A stretch of DNA of 64,000 nucleotides, from positions 3,410,001 through 3,474,000 of the forward strand of contig NZ_QYUN01000002.1 in NCBI RefSeq assembly GCF_003590875.1, in the 5' to 3' direction. The stretch is from Noviherbaspirillum cavernae (GTDB lineage Bacteria > Pseudomonadota > Gammaproteobacteria > Burkholderiales > Burkholderiaceae_D). Positions 1 to 9,100 of the stretch are shown here, piece after piece. The position numbers and the translations under genes were made by a program. The notes under the pieces are model-generated. The model saw only the letters and a list, made by a program, of their open reading frames with translations, had not been told where the DNA came from and ran no database searches. Every line of letters begins with the position of its first letter. Positions within the stretch are counted from its first letter, which is position 1.

Positions 1-665
1 AGTGCCGCGGCATCGCGCGCGACCAGTTTCGCGATGTTCGCCTCGATCCAGTCGAAGAACTGCGCGTCGATGATCGCGCCATGCTTGATGATTTCCGCCA
101 GCCCGGCGGACAGTTCGCGCGCCGGCAGGGTATTCAGAGTCGTCGTGTCCGCGATCACGGCCTGTGGCTGGTAGAACGCGCCGATCATGTTCTTGCCAAG
201 CGGGTGGTTGATGCCGGTCTTGCCACCGACGGACGAATCGACTTGCGCCAGCAGGGTGGTGGGCACCTGGATGAAAGGCACGCCGCGCATATAGGTCGCT
301 GCGGCAAAGCCGGTCAGGTCGCCGATGACGCCGCCACCCAGCGCGATCAGTGTGGTCTTGCGGTCGCATCGTTCCGCCAGCAGCACATCGAACACCTTCA
401 TCAGACTGGCCCAGTTCTTTTCCTCCTCGCCGTCCGGCAGGACGATGGCGGTCACCTGCTTGCCAGCGGCCGACAGGGTATTGGACAGCTTTTCCAGATA
501 TAGCGGGCCGACCGTGGTATTGGTCACGATGGCAACCCTTGCCCCGACGACATGCCGTGCGATGAGATCGGTGTTATCGAGAATGGATTGTCCGATCGTG
601 ATCGGATAGCTCCGATCACCCAGATCGACTTGCAGGGCGATTGGGGAAGTCTGCGGCATGCTCAT
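1..665 (-). CDS. aroB: 3-dehydroquinate synthase, C-terminus beyond window
   Basis: Second enzyme of the shikimate pathway; converts DAHP to 3-dehydroquinate using NAD and a divalent metal in the cytoplasm. Reading the minus strand gives [20 protein letters not shown] at the N-terminus, then [28 protein letters not shown] and a stretch with [15 protein letters not shown], all hallmark AroB segments (NAD- and substrate-binding loops). About 221 residues are present; the metal-binding histidines further on and the stop codon lie outside the window. The start may be 665 or the second in-frame ATG at 659; neither has a clear Shine-Dalgarno. It begins only 7 bases after the aroK stop, so the two are co-transcribed and probably translationally coupled. 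Confidence 0.95.
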   Translation of the reverse strand, partial: MSMPQTSPIALQVDLGDRSYPITIGQSILDNTDLIARHVVGARVAIVTNTTVGPLYLEKLSNTLSAAGKQVTAIVLPDGEEEKNWASLMKVFDVLLAERCDRKTTLIALGGGVIGDLTGFAAATYMRGVPFIQVPTTLLAQVDSSVGGKTGINHPLGKNMIGAFYQPQAVIADTTTLNTLPARELSAGLAEIIKHGAIIDAQFFDWIEANIAKLVARDAAA

Positions 666-672
666 GAGTGCG

Positions 673-1248
673 TCAGGAAAGTGGGTTCGGCGTGTCGTCC
701 TGCTCCGGCGGCATTGACACTGTTTCCAGCCGTGCAAGGATGGTCTGTACCAGCGATTGTACGTTAGGGCGTCCGGTTTCGACGACGATATGCGCGACTT
801 CCAGGTAGTAAGGCTCGCGTTCGCGCGCCAGCCGCTCGATACGCTGGCGCGGATCGGCCGTCTGCAGCAGCGGACGGTTCTTGTCGTGGCTGGTGCGTTG
901 CAGGATGCTGTTGACGCTGGCACGCAGATAAATCACGGTGCCGCGCGTTTTCAGGTAGTCGCGGTTTTCCGGCTTGAGTATCGCGCCGCCGCCGGTGGCG
1001 AGCACGATATCGGATTGCCCGGTCAGGTCGCGGATGACTTCCGCCTCGCGCTGCCGGAAGCTTGCCTCGCCTTCGATTTCGAAAATCAGCGGGATCGAGG
1101 CACCGGTGCGCGCCTCGATCTCGTGATCGGAGTCAATGAACCGCTTGTCAAGCTTTCTGGCCAGGGCGCGGCCGACTGTGGTTTTGCCGGAGCCCATGAG
1201 GCCGACCAAAAAAATGTTGCCAGTCACGTTTTGCAAATTCGTCCACAA
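673..1248 (-). CDS. aroK: Shikimate kinase
   Basis: Phosphorylates shikimate at the 3-hydroxyl with ATP, a cytoplasmic step of aromatic amino acid synthesis. The 191-residue protein has the P-loop GLMGSGKT at residues 16-23, the DSD shikimate/Mg motif at 39-41, a TGGGA substrate loop in the middle and an adenine-loop region with KNRPLL. It is slightly longer than the E. coli enzyme (173 residues), with extra proline-rich residues at the C-terminus. It follows pilQ by 36 bases and precedes aroB, the usual pilMNOPQ-aroKB arrangement of beta- and gammaproteobacteria. Confidence 0.97.
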   Translation of the reverse strand: MWTNLQNVTGNIFLVGLMGSGKTTVGRALARKLDKRFIDSDHEIEARTGASIPLIFEIEGEASFRQREAEVIRDLTGQSDIVLATGGGAILKPENRDYLKTRGTVIYLRASVNSILQRTSHDKNRPLLQTADPRQRIERLAREREPYYLEVAHIVVETGRPNVQSLVQTILARLETVSMPPEQDDTPNPLS

Positions 1249-1284
1249 TCCTTGCCGCAGTCAGGACCAATTGACTGCCCGGTA

Positions 1285-3438
1285 TTATCTGATCGCTATC
1301 TTGTCATTCACAATCCTGGGCGTCAGGAAAATGAGCAACTCCGTCTTGTCATTGGTGACACCGGTCGTCTTGAACAGGTTTCCAACCACCGGAATATCAC
1401 CGAACAACGGAACCTTGGTCACCGAATTGCGTTCCGTTTGCTGGAAGATACCACCGATCACGACCGTACCGCCATTGTCGATCAGGACTTGCGTCTTGAC
1501 ATGCTTGGTGTCAATGGCGAAACCGGCACGCGTCTCCGCGCCGACACTGTCCTTGTTCACATCAACATCAAGAATCACGTTGCCATCCGGCGTGATCTGC
1601 GGCGTCACTTCCAGCTTCAGATTTGCCTTGCGGAAGGCGACGCTGGTGGCACCGCTGCTCGTTGCCTGCTGATAGGGCAACTCGGTACCCTGCTCGATCA
1701 ATGCCTTCAACTGATCGGCCGTCACGACGCGCGGACTGGAAATGATCTTCCCCTTGCCATCGGCTTCCAGCGCAGACAGTTCCAGACCGATGAACTTGGT
1801 GGCTGCCGCGTTGAACAAGGTCAGCGCCAGCGAGCCCGGCGTATTGCCGTTGATGCCATTGGCCGGCAGATTGACGGCGTTGCCGTTGACCGTTGCAAGC
1901 GCCGGCGAATTCAGGCCGATGGCATTGGCCGCGCCACCGCCCGCTGCCGCCACCGTGCCGGTCTGCTGGCCGCCCGCTTCCAGAATGGCATTGTTGGGCG
2001 TACCGCGAAAACCGAAGGCGAGCTTTGCGCCCAGATTCTTGCTGAACTTGTCATCGGCTTCGACGATGCGCGCTTCGATCAGGACCTGGCGGCTGGCGAT
2101 GTCGGTTTTCTGCACCAGTTTCCGCACTTCTTCCAGCTTGGACGCAATGTCGGTCACGAACAGCTGATTGGTTCGCGGATCGACGACGGCGCTGCCGCGC
2201 TTGGAGAGAATGCTGCGCCCGCCGCCGCTGCCTTCGATGCCGAATACCTGCTTGAACGCCTCGGCCTTCTGGTAATTCAGCTGGAAGGTTTCAGTGCGCA
2301 GCGGCTCGAGTTCGGCGATTTGTGCCCGCTGTTCCAGTTCCAGTTTTTCCTTCGTGAGCAATTCGTCCTTCGGTGCGATCCACAGCACCGAACCATTCTT
2401 GCGCATGTCCAGACCTTTGGCCTGCATCACGATATCCAGCGCCTGGTCCCAGGGAACGTCTTTCAGGCGCAAGGTCAGGTTGCCGCTGACGGTATCGCTG
2501 GTGATGATGTTCAAGCCGGTGAAATCCGCAATCACCTGCAACACGGCCCTGACTTCAACGTTCTGGAAGTTGAGCGACAGCCGTTCGCCGCGATAGCCCT
2601 GCGTGCCTTGCGTCAACTTGTTCGGATCTTCCTTGATCGGCTTGACGTCGATGATCAGCTGCGAATCGCTCTGGTAGGCGCTGTGCTCCCACAAGCCCTT
2701 GGGCTCGATCACCATCCGCACGTTCTCGCCTTGCGGCGCGGTCGTGATCGACTGCACCGGCGTCCCGAAATCGGTCACATCAAGACGGCGACGCAGCACG
2801 TCCGGCAAGCCGGTCTTCGCGAATTCCGCCACGATGGTCTGGCCTTGCTGGCGCACATCCACCGCGACCTGATTGCCTGGCAAGTCGACGACGATGCGCC
2901 CTTCGCCGCCCGCGCCGCGACGGAAATCGACATCGCGCAAGAGCTGCTTGCCAGTTGCAGCAGACCTGGCCGCAACCGGCACGCCGGCGGCATTGACTGC
3001 CGTGGCGACACCGCCAGAGCCGTCGATGGTGACGATCACCGTATTGCCTTCCACCGCCGTCGCATAATTCAGCGGCCGTCCAAGATTGAATACCAGACGG
3101 GAGCGTTCACCGGCTTGCACGACGTTGACATTGCGCACCTCGCCCAGACCGATATCCTGCGAGGACTTGCCGATCGCATTGCCGGTTCCCGCGAAATCGA
3201 GCGCGATACGTGCCGGATTCGTGATGGAAAAACCGATCGGCGCCTTGGCGACCGTATTCTTGAGAGCGATTTTCACGATCACGTTTGCGCCTTGCTGATT
3301 GGCGCTGATCGATTCGATCGCGTTTTCCTCCGCGAAAGCGAAACTGCAAGCTGCAGAGAGGCCAACGACGATGCACTGGCGCAATGCCTTGCGTGCAATC
3401 GCGTGAAGGCTGTCATATTGTTTTTTCACCGCCATCAT
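1285..3438 (-). CDS. pilQ: Type IV pilus secretin PilQ
   Basis: Outer-membrane secretin through which the type IV pilus exits. From the ATG at 3438 the protein is 717 residues with a signal peptide ending near CSFAFA. Two AMIN-type beta domains (about residues 40-280) that bind peptidoglycan are followed by an STN/secretin N domain (LNFQNVEVRAVLQVIADFTG), the N1 region, a Gly/Ala/Asn-rich insert and the C-terminal secretin barrel ending in KVPLFGDIPVVGNLFK and ELLIFLTPRIV. I chose 3438 rather than the in-frame upstream start at 3483 because GGAG sits 8 bases before it and the ATG overlaps the pilP stop (ATGA), implying translational coupling. Confidence 0.97.
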   Translation of the reverse strand: MMAVKKQYDSLHAIARKALRQCIVVGLSAACSFAFAEENAIESISANQQGANVIVKIALKNTVAKAPIGFSITNPARIALDFAGTGNAIGKSSQDIGLGEVRNVNVVQAGERSRLVFNLGRPLNYATAVEGNTVIVTIDGSGGVATAVNAAGVPVAARSAATGKQLLRDVDFRRGAGGEGRIVVDLPGNQVAVDVRQQGQTIVAEFAKTGLPDVLRRRLDVTDFGTPVQSITTAPQGENVRMVIEPKGLWEHSAYQSDSQLIIDVKPIKEDPNKLTQGTQGYRGERLSLNFQNVEVRAVLQVIADFTGLNIITSDTVSGNLTLRLKDVPWDQALDIVMQAKGLDMRKNGSVLWIAPKDELLTKEKLELEQRAQIAELEPLRTETFQLNYQKAEAFKQVFGIEGSGGGRSILSKRGSAVVDPRTNQLFVTDIASKLEEVRKLVQKTDIASRQVLIEARIVEADDKFSKNLGAKLAFGFRGTPNNAILEAGGQQTGTVAAAGGGAANAIGLNSPALATVNGNAVNLPANGINGNTPGSLALTLFNAAATKFIGLELSALEADGKGKIISSPRVVTADQLKALIEQGTELPYQQATSSGATSVAFRKANLKLEVTPQITPDGNVILDVDVNKDSVGAETRAGFAIDTKHVKTQVLIDNGGTVVIGGIFQQTERNSVTKVPLFGDIPVVGNLFKTTGVTNDKTELLIFLTPRIVNDKIAIR

Positions 3439-3980
3439 TTTTTGCTCTCCTGCAACTCTAGTTTGGCTTTCCGTTCCACCCATTCACCCGCAGCATCCCG
3501 CACGATTTCCTTGAGCTCGACTTCGGTTTCACTCACTTTCGTGACCATGCCGAAATTTTGCCCAATGTAATTGCCTGCCTTGATCCGGAATACCGTCCTG
3601 TCGGCCAGCAGCAGCGCATAGCTCATGCCCGGCTTCTCCAGCGTACCCACCATCACAATGGTGTCGAGCGGATATGCTTCGAGAGCCTCCTTGCGGCGCT
3701 CGAGGTCCGGCTTGATGCCGCTGTTCGACTTCGCCTGCAGCTTCGCGAGCGCGGCGGAGAGCTTGAGAGGACTGTATGGATCGATTTCGTCCTTTGCTGC
3801 GTAGACGAAAGGCGTGAATGTTTTCGGCTCCGACAATTTGGGAACGATCACGCGAGCCTGGCTGCGCACCTCGTCCATCCATTGTTTGACTTCCTGAACA
3901 CCGCCGTCGCCGCATCCGGCCAGACCGGACACGGACAACGCGAGCAGCATCACTGTTGCAATGCGACGTGACAGCATCAT
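3435..3980 (-). CDS. pilP: Type IV pilus inner-membrane lipoprotein PilP
   Basis: PilP links the inner-membrane alignment complex (PilM/N/O) to the secretin PilQ. The 181-residue protein has a lipoprotein signal with lipobox LAGC, Cys23 being the predicted lipidation site, a flexible Lys/Pro-containing linker, and a C-terminal HR-like beta domain (MVGTLEKPGMSYALLLADR, GNYIGQNFGMV). It overlaps pilO by 4 bases upstream (ATGA) and pilQ by 4 bases downstream, so the three are translated as a coupled unit. Confidence 0.96.
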   Translation of the reverse strand: MMLSRRIATVMLLALSVSGLAGCGDGGVQEVKQWMDEVRSQARVIVPKLSEPKTFTPFVYAAKDEIDPYSPLKLSAALAKLQAKSNSGIKPDLERRKEALEAYPLDTIVMVGTLEKPGMSYALLLADRTVFRIKAGNYIGQNFGMVTKVSETEVELKEIVRDAAGEWVERKAKLELQESKK

Positions 3981-4636
3981 TTCGCCCCCTTCCCTTTGTT
4001 GCCGGAGCTTGCCTTGCGCTGCGCCGCCACTTCCTCGGCATCGAGATAGCGGAAGGTCTTGGCGACGGCATCCAGGCTCAACACGCCATCCTTGCCAGCG
4101 ACGAGAGTCAGGTTATTCAGCGTCACGATCCGGGGCAGATTTGCAATGTCACTGGTGAACGAACCGACGTCGTGATAACCGCCCGTGACCTTGATGTTGA
4201 TCGGCAGCTCGGCGTAGTAGTCCTTCACGACCACCTGGCCGGGCTTGAACAGCTCGAATTGCAGGCCGCGCCCGAGGCCGGCCTGATTGATATCGGACAG
4301 CAACGCATCCATTTCGGCCTTGCTGGGCAACTGCTTTTCCAGCGTGGCGACATAGCCGCTCACCTGCTCCTTCTGCTTGCGCAGACTGTCGAGGTTGACG
4401 GCTTGCTGTACCTTCACCTTGTATTCGGACCGCAGCTTCTCTTCCTGATTGCGCCCCTGGGTCAGCTCTTCCTGCTGGCTTTCGAGATACAGGAACCATC
4501 CCACCACCAGCACGCCGACCACCGTGCCCAGCCCGCAGAGCAGGCGCGGGATCAACGGCCATTGCCCAGGATGTCGCCCGTTCAAGCCACTGAACTGAGC
4601 GGCAATCGAATTTCCGATATTTTTCAGATCTGCCAT
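3977..4636 (-). CDS. pilO: Type IV pilus alignment protein PilO
   Basis: Inner-membrane alignment subcomplex protein that pairs with PilN. The 219 residues show a short cytoplasmic N-terminus, one transmembrane helix near residues 28-50 (LLCGLGTVVGVLVVGWFLYL), a periplasmic coiled coil (about 55-110, rich in Glu, Lys and Gln) and a ferredoxin-like C-terminal domain. The C-terminal tail is Lys/Gly-rich. It starts 15 bases after pilN and its stop overlaps the pilP start. Confidence 0.95.
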   Translation of the reverse strand: MADLKNIGNSIAAQFSGLNGRHPGQWPLIPRLLCGLGTVVGVLVVGWFLYLESQQEELTQGRNQEEKLRSEYKVKVQQAVNLDSLRKQKEQVSGYVATLEKQLPSKAEMDALLSDINQAGLGRGLQFELFKPGQVVVKDYYAELPINIKVTGGYHDVGSFTSDIANLPRIVTLNNLTLVAGKDGVLSLDAVAKTFRYLDAEEVAAQRKASSGNKGKGAK

Positions 4637-4651
4637 GCTGTGTCTCTCATC

Positions 4652-5278
4652 TCAGCGTTTCCCGGGCGCGGCAGCGCCGGATGCATCCGCCATGGCAGCA
4701 AGCGCCGCCTGCTCCTTGTCGCGCGGACGCTTGATCCCCACGTTGACCGTGAAGTCGAACACTCTCTTCGAATCCTTGCCCTGCCCGACGGCAGTGGAAC
4801 GGATTTCAATCAAGTCGGGGCGCTCCAGCCATGGCGAGTTATTGCTCAGATTACGCAGCAGCTCGGACACGCGTTCGTTGGACTGCGCGTAGCCGTTGAG
4901 AACGACACGCTGGTTTTCCTGCTTGAATGACTTGAGGTAGATGCCTTCGGGCGTTTGCCTGACCAGCTCGTCCATCAGATAGACCGGCTGATTGCGGTCG
5001 CTCTGCAGGTCTTCCACCGCTTGCTGGCGTGCCTTGAGCGCCTCGATTTCCTGTTTGAGTGTCGCGATTTCCTTGATCTGGCCATCGAGCCGGGCGTTTT
5101 CCGTCTTGATGAATTGATTGCGCTGATCCTGATCCGCGATCTGGGCCGCGATGAAGCCGCCGATCGCGAGCACGATCGCGACTCCCATGATGCCGGACAG
5201 CGCCAGCAGCCGGAGAAACGCCGCCTTGCGCTGCTTGCGCCTCTCTTCGCGGTGCGGCAGCAGATTTATCCTGATCAT
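4652..5278 (-). CDS. pilN: Type IV pilus alignment protein PilN
   Basis: Partner of PilM and PilO. The N-terminus MIRINLLPHRE is the conserved PilN peptide (INLLP) that inserts into the groove of PilM. It is followed by a membrane helix (about residues 24-47), a periplasmic coiled coil (IKTENARLDGQIKEIATLKQ) and a ferredoxin-like domain. It has 208 residues, typical of the family. Its ATG overlaps the pilM stop (TGATG), which couples production of the two interacting proteins. Confidence 0.96.
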   Translation of the reverse strand: MIRINLLPHREERRKQRKAAFLRLLALSGIMGVAIVLAIGGFIAAQIADQDQRNQFIKTENARLDGQIKEIATLKQEIEALKARQQAVEDLQSDRNQPVYLMDELVRQTPEGIYLKSFKQENQRVVLNGYAQSNERVSELLRNLSNNSPWLERPDLIEIRSTAVGQGKDSKRVFDFTVNVGIKRPRDKEQAALAAMADASGAAAPGKR

Positions 5279-6357
5279 CAGTCGAACCTCCGCATTGCCA
5301 GGCCGCAGGCGACCAGATAGGCTGGCGCTTCCGCGCGCAACTGCTTTTCACGCACGTTGGCCGCGAGCTGCATGCCCTTGAACGGACTCACGACCGAAGT
5401 CGAGATCTTCGCGCGCTCGGCGACCAGTTCCACCAGGCCCGGAATGATCGCGCATCCGCCCGCCATGAAGATCTGGTCGATATGGGTATACGGCGTGGAA
5501 GTGAAGAAGAATTGCATGGCGCGCGTGACTTCGAGCGCGGCGTTTTCCATGAACGGCCGGAGCATTTCCTGTTCATAGCCGTCGGGCAGGTCGCCTGCCT
5601 TTTTCTTCGCCTCCGCCTCCTCGAACGACAATCCGTACGAGCGCACGATATCCTGCGTCAATTGGTTGCCGCCGAACGGCTGTTCGCGCTCGTAAATCGT
5701 CTGGCCATCGAGCAGGACGGAAAAATGCGTGACCTGGGCGCCGATCTGGAACAAGGCGACGATTTGCCCTTCGCCGCCTTTGGGCAACTGGGCGGTGATG
5801 CGATCGATCGCGGCGCGCGCGGCGTAGGATTCGATATCCATCACCATGGGTTTCAGTCCGGCCGCTTCGGCCACTGCCACGCGGTCCTCCACTTTTTCCT
5901 TGCGGGTTGCGGCGAGCAGGACTTCGACGTCTTCGGGTGCGTTCTGCGCAGGACCAACGACATCGAAATCGAGGCTGACTTCATCGAGTGCGAAGGGAAT
6001 GTACTGGTTCGCCTCGCTTTCTACCTGCACCTCCAGTTCGTCCTCGGACAAGCCACCGGGCAGAATGATCTTCTTGGTGATCACGGATGCGGGCGGCATC
6101 CCGATCGCGACCAGTCTGGCGCGTGTGCCGCTTTTCTTCCAGACACGCCGAACCGCTTCCGACACCTGATCGATGTTTTCGATATTGCCATCGACCACAG
6201 CGCCGCGCGGCAAGGGCTCCGTCGCAAAGCGTTCAAGCCGGAATTCGTTTTTGCCCGTCTCAGTCAATTCAACCAGCTTGACGCCTGAAGTGCTGATGTC
6301 GAGGCCGACCAGAGGCGGGGTTTTCTTCCCGACCAAAAATCCCAGATCTAGAGCCAA
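5278..6357 (-). CDS. pilM: Type IV pilus actin-like protein PilM
   Basis: Cytoplasmic actin/FtsA-fold ATP-binding protein that anchors the pilus alignment complex. The 359 residues include VGLDISTSGVKLVEL (phosphate-1 loop) near residue 18, DIESYAARAAIDR (phosphate-2 region) mid-protein and FMAGGCAIIPGLVELVA (adenosine motif) near the C-terminus. The start is a TTG at 6357-6355, the only sensible initiation codon, preceded by GGGAG with a 6-base gap. It is the first gene of pilMNOPQ-aroKB; a candidate promoter lies at 6495-6524. Confidence 0.95.
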   Translation of the reverse strand: MALDLGFLVGKKTPPLVGLDISTSGVKLVELTETGKNEFRLERFATEPLPRGAVVDGNIENIDQVSEAVRRVWKKSGTRARLVAIGMPPASVITKKIILPGGLSEDELEVQVESEANQYIPFALDEVSLDFDVVGPAQNAPEDVEVLLAATRKEKVEDRVAVAEAAGLKPMVMDIESYAARAAIDRITAQLPKGGEGQIVALFQIGAQVTHFSVLLDGQTIYEREQPFGGNQLTQDIVRSYGLSFEEAEAKKKAGDLPDGYEQEMLRPFMENAALEVTRAMQFFFTSTPYTHIDQIFMAGGCAIIPGLVELVAERAKISTSVVSPFKGMQLAANVREKQLRAEAPAYLVACGLAMRRFD

Positions 6358-6494
6358 GAGTTGCTCCCTGAAAATTGTGGCTTATTGCGTGAACGCACCA
6401 CTTATTTATTTGTCGAATGTTCCGATAGAGTCCGTCTTGCAAAAAACTCTTTTAAAACCTGTATTTAGGTGAAAAATATCCAACGTTACATTAA

Positions 6495-6524
6495 ATCCTA
6501 GCAACAAGATTTAGATAGTGTAAA
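6495..6524 (-). promoter_or_regulatory. Candidate sigma-70 promoter of pilM operon
   Basis: On the minus strand TTTACA (6524-6519) is followed after 18 bases by TAGGAT (6500-6495). This would start transcription near 6488, leaving a leader of about 130 bases before pilM. No sigma-54 GG/GC element was found nearby. Read by eye only. Confidence 0.4.
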
Positions 6525-6525
6525 G

Positions 6526-6545
6526 AAATTTCCATACGGAAATTT
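6526..6545. repeat. Perfect 20-base inverted repeat, possible operator
   Basis: AAATTTCC, four bases (ATAC), then GGAAATTT form an exact dyad. It lies 1 base upstream of the candidate pilM -35 element and about 85 bases upstream of the mrcA -10. The position suits a regulator-binding site; no T-tract follows, so a terminator is unlikely. Confidence 0.45.
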
Positions 6546-6629
6546 GTAACCGCGTTGCCAAAATCCGACGTTACCGTTTGCAAATTTTTGTCATTTTACC
6601 AACGCGCGGGCGACGTAATTATGCACCGT

Positions 6630-6635
6630 TATAAT
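6630..6635 (+). promoter_or_regulatory. Candidate mrcA -10 element
   Basis: A perfect TATAAT 38 bases before the mrcA ATG. No good -35 hexamer is present at 16-18 bases, so the promoter may depend on an activator or the call may be wrong. Confidence 0.4.
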
Positions 6636-6673
6636 GGAACGACCTAACGTTCTCCAATCACCGTTTTTTTCGC

Positions 6674-9025
6674 ATGCCCTCCTCTTCCAAGCCCTCCAAC
6701 GCCAGCCCCAAGAAGACGCCCAGGCGCCGACTCTCCCTTCCCGTACGCATTGCGCTTGGCCTCGTCGGAGGAGTCGTCAGTCTCGCCGTGATCGGCGTGC
6801 TCATTATCGGTTTCACGCTGTCGATGGCGTACCCGAATCTGCCGCCACTCGATGCCTTGACCGATTACCGTCCCAAGATACCGCTGCGGATTTATTCGGC
6901 CGACAATGTGCTGCTCGGCGAATTCGGAGAGGAACGGCGCAATCTGGTGCACATCAAGGACGTGCCGGACATCATGAAGAAGGCCGTACTGGCAATCGAA
7001 GACGACCGCTTCTACGATCACGGCGGCGTGGATTATTTCGGCATTGCGCGCGCGGCGCTGCACAACCTGACCAACAGTTCGCGGCAAGGCGCGTCCACCA
7101 TCACGCAGCAGGTTGCACGCAACTTCTTCCTGTCGAGCGAACAGACGCTCAAGCGCAAGGTGTATGAAATGCTGCTGGCGTGGAAGATCGAACAGAACCT
7201 TTCGAAGGACCAGATTCTCGAGATCTACATGAACCAGATCTATCTGGGCCAGCGCGCATACGGCTTCTCGTCCGCGGCGCAGATCTATTTCGGCAAGAAA
7301 CTGCAGGAAATCACCGTGGCGGAAGCCGCCATGCTGGCCGGCTTGCCCAAGGCGCCATCGGCCTACAATCCGGTCGCCAATCCCAAGCGCGCGCGTGTGC
7401 GGCAGCAATACATCCTGCAGCGGATGTTCAATCTCGGCTACATCACCGAGGCCGAATACGAGAAAGCCAGGGACCAGCAGCTCCGGATCAAGACCGACAG
7501 CAGCGAATTTGGCGTGCATGCCGAGTACGTTGCGGAAATGACCCGCCAGCTCGTGTACGAGCAGTTCAAGGAAGAGACCTACACGCGCGGGCTGAACGTC
7601 TACACCACCATCACCAAGGCCGATCAGGACGCCGCGTATATCGCGCTGCGGCGCGGCGTGATGGATTACGAAAAGCGTCACGGCTATCGCGGGCCGGAAG
7701 GCTACATGGAGATTCCCGCCGCCAAGGACGAAATCGACAACGCGATCGAAGTGGAGCTCGCCGAGCATCCCGACAGCGACGACATCATTGCCGCCGTCGT
7801 GCTGGAAGCCACTCCCAAAAGCGTGCGCGCGATATTGTCCTCCGGCGAGGAGATCACCATTACCGGCAACGGCCTGACTTTCGCCACCAACCTGTTGAGC
7901 GACAAGGCGCCGCCCAATCGCAAGGTCAAGCGCGGCGCAATCATCCGCGTGATGCAGGAAAATCAAACCTGGTCCATCACGCAAATGCCGGAAGTCGAAT
8001 CGGCATTCGTCGCCGCCAATACCGAAGATGGCGCGATCCGCGCCCTGGTCGGCGGCTTCGATTTCAACCGCAACAAGTTCAATCACGTGACGCAGGCATG
8101 GCGTCAGCCGGGATCGTCGTTCAAGCCCTTCATCTATTCCGCCTCGCTGGAAAAAGGCCTGTCGCCTTCGACCATCATCAACGATTCGCCGATCAGCTTC
8201 GATGCCGGCCAGACCGGCGGACAGGCATGGGAACCGAAGAACTACGACGGCAAGTACGAAGGTCCGATGACGATGCGCAAGGGCCTGACCAAGTCGAAGA
8301 ACATGATTTCGATCCGCATCCTGCACAAGGTCGGCGCGAAATATGGCCAGGAATACGCGACCCGCTTCGGCTTCGACGCCGACAAGAATCCGCCGTACCT
8401 GACGCTGGCGCTGGGTGCCGGGGCCGTGACGCCGCTGCAGGTCGCCGGTGCCTATGCCGTGTTCGCCAACGGCGGCTACAAGATCAGCCCGTACATCATT
8501 TCCAGGGTCACCGACGCGGAAGGCAAGGTCCTGTCGCAGGTCAATCCCGACCGCGCGGGCGACGAAGCCAACCGCGCCATCGATGCCCGCAATGCCTACC
8601 TGATGGACAGCATGCTGAAGGATGTCGTCAAGTACGGTACCGCGACCCGGGCGCTGGTGCTGAAGCGTCCCGACATCGCGGGCAAGACCGGCACCACCAA
8701 CGATTCATTCGATGCATGGTTCGCCGGCTACAACCCGAAGATCGTCGGCGTCGCCTGGATCGGATTCGATCAACCGAAGAACCTCGGCAACCGGGAAACC
8801 GGCGGCGGACTGGCCCTGCCGATCTGGATCGGCTACATGCAGAAGGCATTGAAGGACACGCCCATCGAGGAACGTCCGATACCAGAGGGCATGCTGCAGA
8901 TAGGCGGCGATTATTACTACGCGGAAAATCCCCCCGGCAACGGCGTGCGCAACCTTGAGGTCGGCGAACATCAGCCGGCGGAAGAGGAAAAGAACAAGGA
9001 CGAAGTGAAGAACGCATTATTCTGA
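6674..9025 (+). CDS. mrcA: Penicillin-binding protein 1A, bifunctional
   Basis: Class A PBP that polymerises glycan strands and cross-links peptides at the periplasmic face of the inner membrane. It has 783 residues: a basic cytoplasmic tail (1-25), a membrane helix (about 26-50), a GT51 transglycosylase domain with the catalytic Glu109 in EDDRFYDHGG and the QGASTITQQVARN motif, an OB-like insert, and a transpeptidase domain with nucleophile Ser481 (SSFK), SKN at 541-543 and KTGTT from Lys671. The C-terminus is short and charged. It is divergent from the pil operon, a common arrangement in this order. No Shine-Dalgarno is visible before the ATG. Confidence 0.97.
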   Translation: MPSSSKPSNASPKKTPRRRLSLPVRIALGLVGGVVSLAVIGVLIIGFTLSMAYPNLPPLDALTDYRPKIPLRIYSADNVLLGEFGEERRNLVHIKDVPDIMKKAVLAIEDDRFYDHGGVDYFGIARAALHNLTNSSRQGASTITQQVARNFFLSSEQTLKRKVYEMLLAWKIEQNLSKDQILEIYMNQIYLGQRAYGFSSAAQIYFGKKLQEITVAEAAMLAGLPKAPSAYNPVANPKRARVRQQYILQRMFNLGYITEAEYEKARDQQLRIKTDSSEFGVHAEYVAEMTRQLVYEQFKEETYTRGLNVYTTITKADQDAAYIALRRGVMDYEKRHGYRGPEGYMEIPAAKDEIDNAIEVELAEHPDSDDIIAAVVLEATPKSVRAILSSGEEITITGNGLTFATNLLSDKAPPNRKVKRGAIIRVMQENQTWSITQMPEVESAFVAANTEDGAIRALVGGFDFNRNKFNHVTQAWRQPGSSFKPFIYSASLEKGLSPSTIINDSPISFDAGQTGGQAWEPKNYDGKYEGPMTMRKGLTKSKNMISIRILHKVGAKYGQEYATRFGFDADKNPPYLTLALGAGAVTPLQVAGAYAVFANGGYKISPYIISRVTDAEGKVLSQVNPDRAGDEANRAIDARNAYLMDSMLKDVVKYGTATRALVLKRPDIAGKTGTTNDSFDAWFAGYNPKIVGVAWIGFDQPKNLGNRETGGGLALPIWIGYMQKALKDTPIEERPIPEGMLQIGGDYYYAENPPGNGVRNLEVGEHQPAEEEKNKDEVKNALF

Positions 9026-9055
9026 TGTCCTGATCTTGCCGTTGACGCAATCAGC

Positions 9056-9092
9056 AAAGCCGAATCCTGTCATGACATGGTTCGGCTTTTTT
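9056..9092. terminator. Rho-independent terminator between mrcA and cyaY
   Basis: The stem AAAGCCGAA / TTCGGCTTT encloses a loop containing the palindrome TGTCATGACA and is followed on the plus strand by T residues. It lies 31 bases after the mrcA stop and 9 bases after the cyaY stop on the other strand, so it probably serves both convergent genes. Confidence 0.8.
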
Positions 9093-9100
9093 ATCAGCTG

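Larger units (their letters stand above)
6358..6673. other. pilM/mrcA divergent intergenic region
   Basis: A 316-base A/T-rich spacer between the divergent pilM and mrcA genes. It holds a candidate pilM promoter (6495-6524), a perfect inverted repeat just upstream of it (6526-6545) and a TATAAT hexamer facing mrcA (6630-6635). I see no open reading frame worth calling and no RNA gene. Confidence 0.8.

Noticed and set aside
757..3570. A 937-codon open frame on the plus strand opposite aroK/pilQ/pilP
   Set aside because: Crosses three well-supported genes antisense and has no family features.
6358..6494. Sigma-54 promoter for the pil operon
   Set aside because: No GG-N10-GC element with correct context was found on the minus strand.
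6644..8326. A 560-codon minus-strand frame opposite mrcA
   Set aside because: Shadow of mrcA, which has all penicillin-binding protein motifs.
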